Assembly: GCA_943736015.1 (NCBI GenBank)
Contig: OX031071.1
Coordinates: 8,652,119-8,716,118 of the forward strand
Length of the DNA stretch: 64,000 bases
Reading direction: 5' to 3'
Origin: Tridacna crocea
Lineage: Eukaryota > Mollusca > Bivalvia > Cardiida > Cardiidae
Position 1 is the first letter of the stretch. Each line of letters opens with the position of its first letter. The position numbers and the translations under genes are program-made. Positions 21,786-35,341 of this stretch are shown here, one piece after another. The notes beneath the pieces are model-generated. The model searched no databases, was not told the DNA's origin, and worked only from the letters and a program-made list of their open reading frames with translations.

Positions 21786-23271
21786 GTGAACAAAAAACGG
21801 CATAAAAGTGGATTTAAAGTCTTCTTTCAAGGCTGCTGTGCAGTCCTTGGCAAACTGCCAGGCATGCACCATCCACACATGCCAGATTTCACTGACAAAG
21901 GGCCAAAATTTAAGAGAACGGGGTGGCAGAAGACCTTGTTTTGGTCTTTTCAAGCCCCCTGCAAGAGTTAATTCCCTTAAAGCAAACCCTTGATGCCCCC
22001 TTTACCCTTTAATTGGATTTTCTGACTTGGGCCACATTAAATTCTGCACAATGAATAAGCCAAAATGACCAATGTACAGTGGGGGGAAAAAACCCCAAAA
22101 CAAGCCCAGAAATTAATGTGACAAGTGGCTAAAAAAAGGCCTGAAAACTCTTTCAGTAGAAATTGCTTCCTATTGCATGAATCAAACAAAGAGAATTGAA
22201 GTGTAATTTTTCTAATCTCTTCAAACCGCAACAAGAATCCCAGTTACGTTGGCTACCGTTTCATACGTTGCCAGTTACGCACATGCGAAAACACCAGAAA
22301 ATAATGTGAGAAGTGGCTCTTTCAGTAGCAACTGCTTTCTCTTGGATAAGTCGAACAAAGAGAACTTAATTTCTAACATTTTTTTTTTTCTCCAATCTCT
22401 TTATACCGTGACAACAAACGCATTTACGTTGTCTGCCGTCTTGTAGGTGCCATTCACGTATCCGCGAAAACATGAAAAATCGACGTACGGAACATTCCAT
22501 AGCAGACGACACCTGTTGCTTCGGTCAATTATAGGGATTTTTCTTTTTCGTTTTCTCTCACTAGGGCTATTGACTCGGTTACGATGACTATCTCACCCAT
22601 ACGTGATGGTTACGTGCTGCGCATAAAATCGTAAAATCAACTAAGACACTTTTGGAGGCAACTGAAACCTGTTGCGCAAATCGAAGAAAGGTAAATTGAA
22701 TGTTTCCCTGTTTTCTTACCAGGGTCAATTTTGGTGACCTTTCGAGTCAAAAGTCAATGTTATGTTTAACCGCTGCGCAAAAACATAAATTTCAGAAGCA
22801 ACCGGTTGCTGTTGCAGAAACTTTTTCAAGAAAAAAAAAAAAAAAAAATCTTGTTCTTGTTTGAAGGATTTAAAGATAGACCATGAGGATAGAATAAGAT
22901 GTAAGAATAAGTGATAATCAATTTTTTCTTTGATAGGGTAGAAAACATTGTGGGAAAAGGAGAAAATGCTGGTAACCTGCATTGTCTCCTTTTCTCAGAT
23001 TGTTTTTAAAAGCTTTCTCTTTCAGGGTGTTAAAAGGCGTCATTGTGTGGTACTGGGTTAATAAGGATAAACAAACACACACCCCTCCCAATCAGCCAAT
23101 CAAATCTCATCCCTCTGTGAAATGATCCAATCACAGAAGCTTTTAGGAAATCACCATGGTTACCAGCCAGCCAATCAGAGAGGCTTTTAAAATTCGAATT
23201 GGGCCCAGTCAGCCAATCAGAGAGCTTCAAAATTAATTCAAAATGGCGCCCTAATATATCGCTAGAAAACA
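21786..23271 (+). repeat. Satellite unit 15, 1486 bp
   Basis: T tract 11 and A tract 18; matches the reference copy as far as I can see. Confidence 0.97.
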
Positions 23272-23293
23272 GTGAACAAAAAACGGCATAAAA

Positions 23294-23480
23294 GTGGATT
23301 TAAAGTCTTCTTTCAAGGCTGCTGTGCAGTCCTTGGCAAACTGCCAGGCATGCACCATCCACACATGCCAGATTTCACTGACAAAGGGCCAAAATTTAAG
23401 AGAACGGGGTGGCAGAAGACCTTGTTTTGGTCTTTTCAAGCCCCCTGCAAGAGTTAATTCCCTTAAAGCAAACCCTTGAT
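23294..23480 (+). repeat. 187-bp tandem duplication, first copy
   Basis: Runs from GTGGATTTAAAG to AACCCTTGAT. The following base would normally begin GCCCCC but instead the segment restarts with GTGG. The junction has at most 1 bp of microhomology (the G). The segment covers the C-rich part of the monomer with the NF-I-like dyad, so this unit has two of them. Confidence 0.97.
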
Positions 23481-23667
23481 GTGGATTTAAAGTCTTCTTT
23501 CAAGGCTGCTGTGCAGTCCTTGGCAAACTGCCAGGCATGCACCATCCACACATGCCAGATTTCACTGACAAAGGGCCAAAATTTAAGAGAACGGGGTGGC
23601 AGAAGACCTTGTTTTGGTCTTTTCAAGCCCCCTGCAAGAGTTAATTCCCTTAAAGCAAACCCTTGAT
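23481..23667 (+). repeat. 187-bp tandem duplication, second copy
   Basis: Appears identical to the preceding 187 bp and then rejoins the normal monomer at GCCCCC. Identity and presence in a single unit indicate a recent event that has not spread. Its length is close to the 188-bp offset of the older internal duplication, although it covers a different part of the monomer. Confidence 0.97.
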
Positions 23668-24944
23668 GCCCCCTTTACCCTTTAATTGGATTTTCTGACT
23701 TGGGCCACATTAAATTCTGCACAATGAATAAGCCAAAATGACCAATGTACAGTGGGGGGAAAAAACCCCAAAACAAGCCCAGAAATTAATGTGACAAGTG
23801 GCTAAAAAAAGGCCTGAAAACTCTTTCAGTAGAAATTGCTTCCTATTGCATGAATCAAACAAAGAGAATTGAAGTGTAATTTTTCTAATCTCTTCAAACC
23901 GCAACAAGAATCCCAGTTACGTTGGCTACCGTTTCATACGTTGCCAGTTACGCACATGCGAAAACACCAGAAAATAATGTGAGAAGTGGCTCTTTCAGTA
24001 GCAACTGCTTTCTCTTGGATAAGTCGAACAAAGAGAACTTAATTTCTAACATTTTTTTTTTTCTCCAATCTCTTTATACCGTGACAACAAACGCATTTAC
24101 GTTGTCTGCCGTCTTGTAGGTGCCATTCACGTATCCGCGAAAACATGAAAAATCGACGTACGGAACATTCCATAGCAGACGACACCTGTTGCTTCGGTCA
24201 ATTATAGGGATTTTTCTTTTTCGTTTTCTCTCACTAGGGCTATTGACTCGGTTACGATGACTATCTCACCCATACGTGATGGTTACGTGCTGCGCATAAA
24301 ATCGTAAAATCAACTAAGACACTTTTGGAGGCAACTGAAACCTGTTGCGCAAATCGAAGAAAGGTAAATTGAATGTTTCCCTGTTTTCTTACCAGGGTCA
24401 ATTTTGGTGACCTTTCGAGTCAAAAGTCAATGTTATGTTTAACCGCTGCGCAAAAACATAAATTTCAGAAGCAACCGGTTGCTGTTGCAGAAACTTTTTC
24501 AAGAAAAAAAAAAAAAAAAAATCTTGTTCTTGTTTGAAGGATTTAAAGATAGACCATGAGGATAGAATAAGATGTAAGAATAAGTGATAATCAATTTTTT
24601 CTTTGATAGGGTAGAAAACATTGTGGGAAAAGGAGAAAATGCTGGTAACCTGCATTGTCTCCTTTTCTCAGATTGTTTTTAAAAGCTTTCTCTTTCAGGG
24701 TGTTAAAAGGCGTCATTGTGTGGTACTGGGTTAATAAGGATAAACAAACACACACCCCTCCCAATCAGCCAATCAAATCTCATCCCTCTGTGAAATGATC
24801 CAATCACAGAAGCTTTTAGGAAATCACCATGGTTACCAGCCAGCCAATCAGAGAGGCTTTTAAAATTCGAATTGGGCCCAGTCAGCCAATCAGAGAGCTT
24901 CAAAATTAATTCAAAATGGCGCCCTAATATATCGCTAGAAAACA

Positions 24945-26431
24945 GTGAACAAAAAACGGCATAAAAGTGGATTTAAAGTCTTCTTTCAAGGCTGCTGTGC
25001 AGTCCTTGGCAAACTGCCAGGCATGCACCATCCACACATGCCAGATTTCACTGACAAAGGGCCAAAATTTAAGAGAACGGGGTGGCAGAAGACCTTGTTT
25101 TGGTCTTTTCAAGCCCCCTGCAAGAGTTAATTCCCTTAAAGCAAACCCTTGATGCCCCCTTTACCCTTTAATTGGATTTTCTGACTTGGGCCACATTAAA
25201 TTCTGCACAATGAATAAGCCAAAATGACCAATGTACAGTGGGGGGAAAAAACCCCAAAACAAGCCCAGAAATTAATGTGACAAGTGGCTAAAAAAAGGCC
25301 TGAAAACTCTTTCAGTAGAAATTGCTTCCTATTGCATGAATCAAACAAAGAGAATTGAAGTGTAATTTTTCTAATCTCTTCAAACCGCAACAAGAATCCC
25401 AGTTACGTTGGCTACCGTTTCATACGTTGCCAGTTACGCACATGCGAAAACACCAGAAAATAATGTGAGAAGTGGCTCTTTCAGTAGCAACTGCTTTCTC
25501 TTGGATAAGTCGAACAAAGAGAACTTAATTTCTAACATTTTTTTTTTTCTCCAATCTCTTTATACCGTGACAACAAACGCATTTACGTTGTCTGCCGTCT
25601 TGTAGGTGCCATTCACGTATCCGCGAAAACATGAAAAATCGACGTACGGAACATTCCATAGCAGACGACACCTGTTGCTTCGGTCAATTATAGGGATTTT
25701 TCTTTTTCGTTTTCTCTCACTAGGGCTATTGACTCGGTTACGATGACTATCTCACCCATACGTGATGGTTACGTGCTGCGCATAAAATCGTAAAATCAAC
25801 TAAGACACTTTTGGAGGCAACTGAAACCTGTTGCGCAAATCGAAGAAAGGTAAATTGAATGTTTCCCTGTTTTCTTACCAGGGTCAATTTTGGTGACCTT
25901 TCGAGTCAAAAGTCAATGTTATGTTTAACCGCTGCGCAAAAACATAAATTTCAGAAGCAACCGGTTGCTGTTGCAGAAACTTTTTCAAGAAAAAAAAAAA
26001 AAAAAAAATCTTGTTCTTGTTTGAAGGATTTAAAGATAGACCATGAGGATAGAATAAGATGTAAGAATAAGTGATAATCAATTTTTTCTTTGATAGGGTA
26101 GAAAACATTGTGGGAAAAGGAGAAAATGCTGGTAACCTGCATTGTCTCCTTTTCTCAGATTGTTTTTAAAAGCTTTCTCTTTCAGGGTGTTAAAAGGCGT
26201 CATTGTGTGGTACTGGGTTAATAAGGATAAACAAACACACACCCCTCCCAATCAGCCAATCAAATCTCATCCCTCTGTGAAATGATCCAATCACAGAAGC
26301 TTTTAGGAAATCACCATGGTTACCAGCCAGCCAATCAGAGAGGCTTTTAAAATTCGAATTGGGCCCAGTCAGCCAATCAGAGAGCTTCAAAATTAATTCA
26401 AAATGGCGCCCTAATATATCGCTAGAAAACA
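24945..26431 (+). repeat. Satellite unit 17, 1487 bp
   Basis: T tract 11 and A tract 19. It has no trace of the 187-bp duplication in its left neighbour. Confidence 0.97.
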
Positions 26432-27914
26432 GTGAACAAAAAACGGCATAAAAGTGGATTTAAAGTCTTCTTTCAAGGCTGCTGTGCAGTCCTTGGCAAA
26501 CTGCCAGGCATGCACCATCCACACATGCCAGATTTCACTGACAAAGGGCCAAAATTTAAGAGAACGGGGTGGCAGAAGACCTTGTTTTGGTCTTTTCAAG
26601 CCCCCTGCAAGAGTTAATTCCCTTAAAGCAAACCCTTGATGCCCCCTTTACCCTTTAATTGGATTTTCTGACTTGGGCCACATTAAATTCTGCACAATGA
26701 ATAAGCCAAAATGACCAATGTACAGTGGGGGGAAAAAACCCCAAAACAAGCCCAGAAATTAATGTGACAAGTGGCTAAAAAAAGGCCTGAAAACTCTTTC
26801 AGTAGAAATTGCTTCCTATTGCATGAATCAAACAAAGAGAATTGAAGTGTAATTTTTCTAATCTCTTCAAACCGCAACAAGAATCCCAGTTACGTTGGCT
26901 ACCGTTTCATACGTTGCCAGTTAGGCACATGCGAAAACACCAGAAAATAATGTGAGAAGTGGCTCTTTCAGTAGCAACTGCTTTCTCTTGGATAAGTCGA
27001 ACAAAGAGAACTTAATTTCTAACATTTTTTTTTTCTCCAATCTCTTTATACCGTGACAACAAACGCATTTACGTTGTCTGCCGTCTTGTAGGTGCCATTC
27101 ACGTATCCGCGAAAACATGAAAAATCGACGTACGGAACATTCCATAGCAGACGACACCTGTTGCTTCGGTCAATTATAGGGATTTTTCTTTTTCGTTTTC
27201 TCTCACTAGGGCTATTGACTCGGTTACGATGACTATCTCACCCATACGTGATGGTTACGTGCTGCGCATAAAATCGTAAAATCAACTAAGACACTTTTGG
27301 AGGCAACTGAAACCTGTTGCGCAAATCGAAGAAAGGTAAATTGAATGTTTCCCTGTTTTCTTACCAGGGTCAATTTTGGTGACCTTTCGAGTCAAAAGTC
27401 AATGTTATGTTTAACCGCTGCGCAAAAACATAAATTTCAGAAGCAACCGGTTGCTGTTGCAGAAACTTTTTCAAGAAAAAAAAAAAAAAAATCTTGTTCT
27501 TGTTTGAAGGATTTAAAGATAGACCATGAGGATAGAATAAGATGTAAGAATAAGTGATAATCAATTTTTTCTTTGATAGGGTAGAAAACATTGTGGGAAA
27601 AGGAGAAAATGCTGGTAACCTGCATTGTCTCCTTTTCTCAGATTGTTTTTAAAAGCTTTCTCTTTCAGGGTGTTAAAAGGCGTCATTGTGTGGTACTGGG
27701 TTAATAAGGATAAACAAACACACACCCCTCCCAATCAGCCAATCAAATCTCATCCCTCTGTGAAATGATCCAATCACAGAAGCTTTTAGGAAATCACCAT
27801 GGTTACCAGCCAGCCAATCAGAGAGGCTTTTAAAATTCGAATTGGGCCCAGTCAGCCAATCAGAGAGCTTCAAAATTAATTCAAAATGGCGCCCTAATAT
27901 ATCGCTAGAAAACA
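26432..27914 (+). repeat. Satellite unit 18, 1483 bp
   Basis: The shortest complete unit: T tract 10 and A tract 16. Private C-to-G at 26924, which destroys a CpG near the end of internal repeat copy A. Confidence 0.97.
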
Positions 27915-29398
27915 GTGAACAAAAAACGGCATAAAAGTGGATTTAAAGTCTTCTTTCAAGGCTGCTGTGCAGTCCTTGGCAAACTGCCAGGCATGCACCA
28001 TCCACACATGCCAGATTTCACTGACAAAGGGCCAAAATTTAAGAGAACGGGGTGGCAGAAGACCTTGTTTTGGTCTTTTCAAGCCCCCTGCAAGAGTTAA
28101 TTCCCTTAAAGCAAACCCTTGATGCCCCCTTTACCCTTTAATTGGATTTTCTGACTTGGGCCACATTAAATTCTGCACAATGAATAAGCCAAAATGACCA
28201 ATGTACAGTGGGGGGAAAAAACCCCAAAACAAGCCCAGAAATTAATGTGACAAGTGGCTAAAAAAAGGCCTGAAAACTCTTTCAGTAGAAATTGCTTCCT
28301 ATTGCATGAATCAAACAAAGAGAATTGAAGTGTAATTTTTCTAATCTCTTCAAACCGCAACAAGAATCCCAGTTACGTTGGCTACCGTTTCATACGTTGC
28401 CAGTTACGCACATGCGAAAACACCAGAAAATAATGTGAGAAGTGGCTCTTTCAGTAGCAACTGCTTTCTCTTGGATAAGTCGAACAAAGAGAACTTAATT
28501 TCTAACATTTTTTTTTTCTCCAATCTCTTTATACCGTGACAACAAACGCATTTACGTTGTCTGCCGTCTTGTAGGTGCCATTCACGTATCCGCGAAAACA
28601 TGAAAAATCGACGTACGGAACATTCCATAGCAGACGACACCTGTTGCTTCGGTCAATTATAGGGATTTTTCTTTTTCGTTTTCTCTCACTAGGGCTATTG
28701 ACTCGGTTACGATGACTATCTCACCCATACGTGATGGTTACGTGCTGCGCATAAAATCGTAAAATCAACTAAGACACTTTTGGAGGCAACTGAAACCTGT
28801 TGCGCAAATCGAAGAAAGGTAAATTGAATGTTTCCCTGTTTTCTTACCAGGGTCAATTTTGGTGACCTTTCGAGTCAAAAGTCAATGTTATGTTTAACCG
28901 CTGCGCAAAAACATAAATTTCAGAAGCAACCGGTTGCTGTTGCAGAAACTTTTTCAAGAAAAAAAAAAAAAAAAATCTTGTTCTTGTTTGAAGGATTTAA
29001 AGATAGACCATGAGGATAGAATAAGATGTAAGAATAAGTGATAATCAATTTTTTCTTTGATAGGGTAGAAAACATTGTGGGAAAAGGAGAAAATGCTGGT
29101 AACCTGCATTGTCTCCTTTTCTCAGATTGTTTTTAAAAGCTTTCTCTTTCAGGGTGTTAAAAGGCGTCATTGTGTGGTACTGGGTTAATAAGGATAAACA
29201 AACACACACCCCTCCCAATCAGCCAATCAAATCTCATCCCTCTGTGAAATGATCCAATCACAGAAGCTTTTAGGAAATCACCATGGTTACCAGCCAGCCA
29301 ATCAGAGAGGCTTTTAAAATTCGAATTGGGCCCAGTCAGCCAATCAGAGAGCTTCAAAATTAATTCAAAATGGCGCCCTAATATATCGCTAGAAAACA
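27915..29398 (+). repeat. Satellite unit 19, 1484 bp
   Basis: T tract 10 and A tract 17. Units 18 and 19 are the only adjacent pair that both have T10. Confidence 0.97.
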
Positions 29399-30884
29399 GT
29401 GAACAAAAAACGGCATAAAAGTGGATTTAAAGTCTTCTTTCAAGGCTGCTGTGCAGTCCTTGGCAAACTGCCAGGCATGCACCATCCACACATGCCAGAT
29501 TTCACTGACAAAGGGCCAAAATTTAAGAGAACGGGGTGGCAGAAGACCTTGTTTTGGTCTTTTCAAGCCCCCTGCAAGAGTTAATTCCCTTAAAGCAAAC
29601 CCTTGATGCCCCCTTTACCCTTTAATTGGATTTTCTGACTTGGGCCACATTAAATTCTGCACAATGAATAAGCCAAAATGACCAATGTACAGTGGGGGGA
29701 AAAAACCCCAAAACAAGCCCAGAAATTAATGTGACAAGTGGCTAAAAAAAGGCCTGAAAACTCTTTCAGTAGAAATTGCTTCCTATTGCATGAATCAAAC
29801 AAAGAGAATTGAAGTGTAATTTTTCTAATCTCTTCAAACCGCAACAAGAATCCCAGTTACGTTGGCTACCGTTTCATACGTTGCCAGTTACGCACATGCG
29901 AAAACACCAGAAAATAATGTGAGAAGTGGCTCTTTCAGTAGCAACTGCTTTCTCTTGGATAAGTCGAACAAAGAGAACTTAATTTCTAACATTTTTTTTT
30001 TTCTCCAATCTCTTTATACCGTGACAACAAACGCATTTACGTTGTCTGCCGTCTTGTAGGTGCCATTCACGTATCCGCGAAAACATGAAAAATCGACGTA
30101 CGGAACATTCCATAGCAGACGACACCTGTTGCTTCGGTCAATTATAGGGATTTTTCTTTTTCGTTTTCTCTCACTAGGGCTATTGACTCGGTTACGATGA
30201 CTATCTCACCCATACGTGATGGTTACGTGCTGCGCATAAAATCGTAAAATCAACTAAGACACTTTTGGAGGCAACTGAAACCTGTTGCGCAAATCGAAGA
30301 AAGGTAAATTGAATGTTTCCCTGTTTTCTTACCAGGGTCAATTTTGGTGACCTTTCGAGTCAAAAGTCAATGTTATGTTTAACCGCTGCGCAAAAACATA
30401 AATTTCAGAAGCAACCGGTTGCTGTTGCAGAAACTTTTTCAAGAAAAAAAAAAAAAAAAAATCTTGTTCTTGTTTGAAGGATTTAAAGATAGACCATGAG
30501 GATAGAATAAGATGTAAGAATAAGTGATAATCAATTTTTTCTTTGATAGGGTAGAAAACATTGTGGGAAAAGGAGAAAATGCTGGTAACCTGCATTGTCT
30601 CCTTTTCTCAGATTGTTTTTAAAAGCTTTCTCTTTCAGGGTGTTAAAAGGCGTCATTGTGTGGTACTGGGTTAATAAGGATAAACAAACACACACCCCTC
30701 CCAATCAGCCAATCAAATCTCATCCCTCTGTGAAATGATCCAATCACAGAAGCTTTTAGGAAATCACCATGGTTACCAGCCAGCCAATCAGAGAGGCTTT
30801 TAAAATTCGAATTGGGCCCAGTCAGCCAATCAGAGAGCTTCAAAATTAATTCAAAATGGCGCCCTAATATATCGCTAGAAAACA
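29399..30884 (+). repeat. Satellite unit 20, 1486 bp
   Basis: T tract 11 and A tract 18; matches the reference copy as far as I can see. Confidence 0.97.
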
Positions 30885-32369
30885 GTGAACAAAAAACGGC
30901 ATAAAAGTGGATTTAAAGTCTTCTTTCAAGGCTGCTGTGCAGTCCTTGGCAAACTGCCAGGCATGCACCATCCACACATGCCAGATTTCACTGACAAAGG
31001 GCCAAAATTTAAGAGAACGGGGTGGCAGAAGACCTTGTTTTGGTCTTTTCAAGCCCCCTGCAAGAGTTAATTCCCTTAAAGCAAACCCTTGATGCCCCCT
31101 TTACCCTTTAATTGGATTTTCTGACTTGGGCCACATTAAATTCTGCACAATGAATAAGCCAAAATGACCAATGTACAGTGGGGGGAAAAAACCCCAAAAC
31201 AAGCCCAGAAATTAATGTGACAAGTGGCTAAAAAAAGGCCTGAAAACTCTTTCAGTAGAAATTGCTTCCTATTGCATGAATCAAACAAAGAGAATTGAAG
31301 TGTAATTTTTCTAATCTCTTCAAACCGCAACAAGAATCCCAGTTACGTTGGCTACCGTTTCATACGTTGCCAGTTACGCACATGCGAAAACACCAGAAAA
31401 TAATGTGAGAAGTGGCTCTTTCAGTAGCAACTGCTTTCTCTTGGATAAGTCGAACAAAGAGAACTTAATTTCTAACATTTTTTTTTTCTCCAATCTCTTT
31501 ATACCGTGACAACAAACGCATTTACGTTGTCTGCCGTCTTGTAGGTGCCATTCACGTATCCGCGAAAACATGAAAAATCGACGTACGGAACATTCCATAG
31601 CAGACGACACCTGTTGCTTCGGTCAATTATAGGGATTTTTCTTTTTCGTTTTCTCTCACTAGGGCTATTGACTCGGTTACGATGACTATCTCACCCATAC
31701 GTGATGGTTACGTGCTGCGCATAAAATCGTAAAATCAACTAAGACACTTTTGGAGGCAACTGAAACCTGTTGCGCAAATCGAAGAAAGGTAAATTGAATG
31801 TTTCCCTGTTTTCTTACCAGGGTCAATTTTGGTGACCTTTCGAGTCAAAAGTCAATGTTATGTTTAACCGCTGCGCAAAAACATAAATTTCAGAAGCAAC
31901 CGGTTGCTGTTGCAGAAACTTTTTCAAGAAAAAAAAAAAAAAAAAATCTTGTTCTTGTTTGAAGGATTTAAAGATAGACCATGAGGATAGAATAAGATGT
32001 AAGAATAAGTGATAATCAATTTTTTCTTTGATAGGGTAGAAAACATTGTGGGAAAAGGAGAAAATGCTGGTAACCTGCATTGTCTCCTTTTCTCAGATTG
32101 TTTTTAAAAGCTTTCTCTTTCAGGGTGTTAAAAGGCGTCATTGTGTGGTACTGGGTTAATAAGGATAAACAAACACACACCCCTCCCAATCAGCCAATCA
32201 AATCTCATCCCTCTGTGAAATGATCCAATCACAGAAGCTTTTAGGAAATCACCATGGTTACCAGCCAGCCAATCAGAGAGGCTTTTAAAATTCGAATTGG
32301 GCCCAGTCAGCCAATCAGAGAGCTTCAAAATTAATTCAAAATGGCGCCCTAATATATCGCTAGAAAACA
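30885..32369 (+). repeat. Satellite unit 21, 1485 bp
   Basis: T tract 10 and A tract 18. No private substitution noticed. Confidence 0.97.
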
Positions 32370-33855
32370 GTGAACAAAAAACGGCATAAAAGTGGATTTA
32401 AAGTCTTCTTTCAAGGCTGCTGTGCAGTCCTTGGCAAACTGCCAGGCATGCACCATCCACACATGCCAGATTTCACTGACAAAGGGCCAAAATTTAAGAG
32501 AACGGGGTGGCAGAAGACCTTGTTTTGGTCTTTTCAAGCCCCCTGCAAGAGTTAATTCCCTTAAAGCAAACCCTTGATGCCCCCTTTACCCTTTAATTGG
32601 ATTTTCTGACTTGGGCCACATTAAATTCTGCACAATGAATAAGCCAAAATGACCAATGTACAGTGGGGGGAAAAAACCCCAAAACAAGCCCAGAAATTAA
32701 TGTGACAAGTGGCTAAAAAAAGGCCTGAAAACTCTTTCAGTAGAAATTGCTTCCTATTGCATGAATCAAACAAAGAGAATTGAAGTGTAATTTTTCTAAT
32801 CTCTTCAAACCGCAACAAGAATCCCAGTTACGTTGGCTACCGTTTCATACGTTGCCAGTTACGCACATGCGAAAACACCAGAAAATAATGTGAGAAGTGG
32901 CTCTTTCAGTAGCAACTGCTTTCTCTTGGATAAGTCGAACAAAGAGAACTTAATTTCTAACATTTTTTTTTTTCTCCAATCTCTTTATACCGTGACAACA
33001 AACGCATTTACGTTGTCTGCCGTCTTGTAGGTGCCATTCACGTATCCGCGAAAACATGAAAAATCGACGTACGGAACATTCCATAGCAGACGACACCTGT
33101 TGCTTCGGTCAATTATAGGGATTTTTCTTTTTCGTTTTCTCTCACTAGGGCTATTGACTCGGTTACGATGACTATCTCACCCATACGTGATGGTTACGTG
33201 CTGCGCATAAAATCGTAAAATCAACTAAGACACTTTTGGAGGCAACTGAAACCTGTTGCGCAAATCGAAGAAAGGTAAATTGAATGTTTCCCTGTTTTCT
33301 TACCAGGGTCAATTTTGGTGACCTTTCGAGTCAAAAGTCAATGTTATGTTTAACCGCTGCGCAAAAACATAAATTTCAGAAGCAACCGGTTGCTGTTGCA
33401 GAAACTTTTTCAAGAAAAAAAAAAAAAAAAAATCTTGTTCTTGTTTGAAGGATTTAAAGATAGACCATGAGGATAGAATAAGATGTAAGAATAAGTGATA
33501 ATCAATTTTTTCTTTGATAGGGTAGAAAACATTGTGGGAAAAGGAGAAAATGCTGGTAACCTGCATTGTCTCCTTTTCTCAGATTGTTTTTAAAAGCTTT
33601 CTCTTTCAGGGTGTTAAAAGGCGTCATTGTGTGGTACTGGGTTAATAAGGATAAACAAACACACACCCCTCCCAATCAGCCAATCAAATCTCATCCCTCT
33701 GTGAAATGATCCAATCACAGAAGCTTTTAGGAAATCACCATGGTTACCAGCCAGCCAATCAGAGAGGCTTTTAAAATTCGAATTGGGCCCAGTCAGCCAA
33801 TCAGAGAGCTTCAAAATTAATTCAAAATGGCGCCCTAATATATCGCTAGAAAACA
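32370..33855 (+). repeat. Satellite unit 22, 1486 bp
   Basis: T tract 11 and A tract 18; matches the reference copy as far as I can see. Confidence 0.97.
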
Positions 33856-35341
33856 GTGAACAAAAAACGGCATAAAAGTGGATTTAAAGTCTTCTTTCAA
33901 GGCTGCTGTGCAGTCCTTGGCAAACTGCCAGGCATGCACCATCCACACATGCCAGATTTCACTGACAAAGGGCCAAAATTTAAGAGAACGGGGTGGCAGA
34001 AGACCTTGTTTTGGTCTTTTCAAGCCCCCTGCAAGAGTTAATTCCCTTAAAGCAAACCCTTGATGCCCCCTTTACCCTTTAATTGGATTTTCTGACTTGG
34101 GCCACATTAAATTCTGCACAATGAATAAGCCAAAATGACCAATGTACAGTGGGGGGAAAAAACCCCAAAACAAGCCCAGAAATTAATGTGACAAGTGGCT
34201 AAAAAAAGGCCTGAAAACTCTTTCAGTAGAAATTGCTTCCTATTGCATGAATCAAACAAAGAGAATTGAAGTGTAATTTTTCTAATCTCTTCAAACCGCA
34301 ACAAGAATCCCAGTTACGTTGGCTACCGTTTCATACGTTGCCAGTTACGCACATGCGAAAACACCAGAAAATAATGTGAGAAGTGGCTCTTTCAGTAGCA
34401 ACTGCTTTCTCTTGGATAAGTCGAACAAAGAGAACTTAATTTCTAACATTTTTTTTTTTCTCCAATCTCTTTATACCGTGACAACAAACGCATTTACGTT
34501 GTCTGCCGTCTTGTAGGTGCCATTCACGTATCCGCGAAAACATGAAAAATCGACGTACGGAACATTCCATAGCAGACGACACCTGTTGCTTCGGTCAATT
34601 ATAGGGATTTTTCTTTTTCGTTTTCTCTCACTAGGGCTATTGACTCGGTTACGATGACTATCTCACCCATACGTGATGGTTACGTGCTGCGCATAAAATC
34701 GTAAAATCAACTAAGACACTTTTGGAGGCAACTGAAACCTGTTGCGCAAATCGAAGAAAGGTAAATTGAATGTTTCCCTGTTTTCTTACCAGGGTCAATT
34801 TTGGTGACCTTTCGAGTCAAAAGTCAATGTTATGTTTAACCGCTGCGCAAAAACATAAATTTCAGAAGCAACCGGTTGCTGTTGCAGAAACTTTTTCAAG
34901 AAAAAAAAAAAAAAAAAATCTTGTTCTTGTTTGAAGGATTTAAAGATAGACCATGAGGATAGAATAAGATGTAAGAATAAGTGATAATCAATTTTTTCTT
35001 TGATAGGGTAGAAAACATTGTGGGAAAAGGAGAAAATGCTGGTAACCTGCATTGTCTCCTTTTCTCAGATTGTTTTTAAAAGCTTTCTCTTTCAGGGTGT
35101 TAAAAGGCGTCATTGTGTGGTACTGGGTTAATAAGGATAAACAAACACACACCCCTCCCAATCAGCCAATCAAATCTCATCCCTCTGTGAAATGATCCAA
35201 TCACAGAAGCTTTTAGGAAATCACCATGGTTACCAGCCAGCCAATCAGAGAGGCTTTTAAAATTCGAATTGGGCCCAGTCAGCCAATCAGAGAGCTTCAA
35301 AATTAATTCAAAATGGCGCCCTAATATATCGCTAGAAAACA
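33856..35341 (+). repeat. Satellite unit 23, 1486 bp
   Basis: T tract 11 and A tract 18; matches the reference copy as far as I can see. Confidence 0.97.

Larger units (their letters stand above)
23272..24944 (+). repeat. Satellite unit 16, 1673 bp, with a 187-bp internal duplication
   Basis: The only unit of clearly different length. T tract 11 and A tract 18 as in the reference, so the 187-bp excess comes entirely from the tandem duplication at 23294-23667. It is the sole clear structural variant in the window. Confidence 0.98.
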
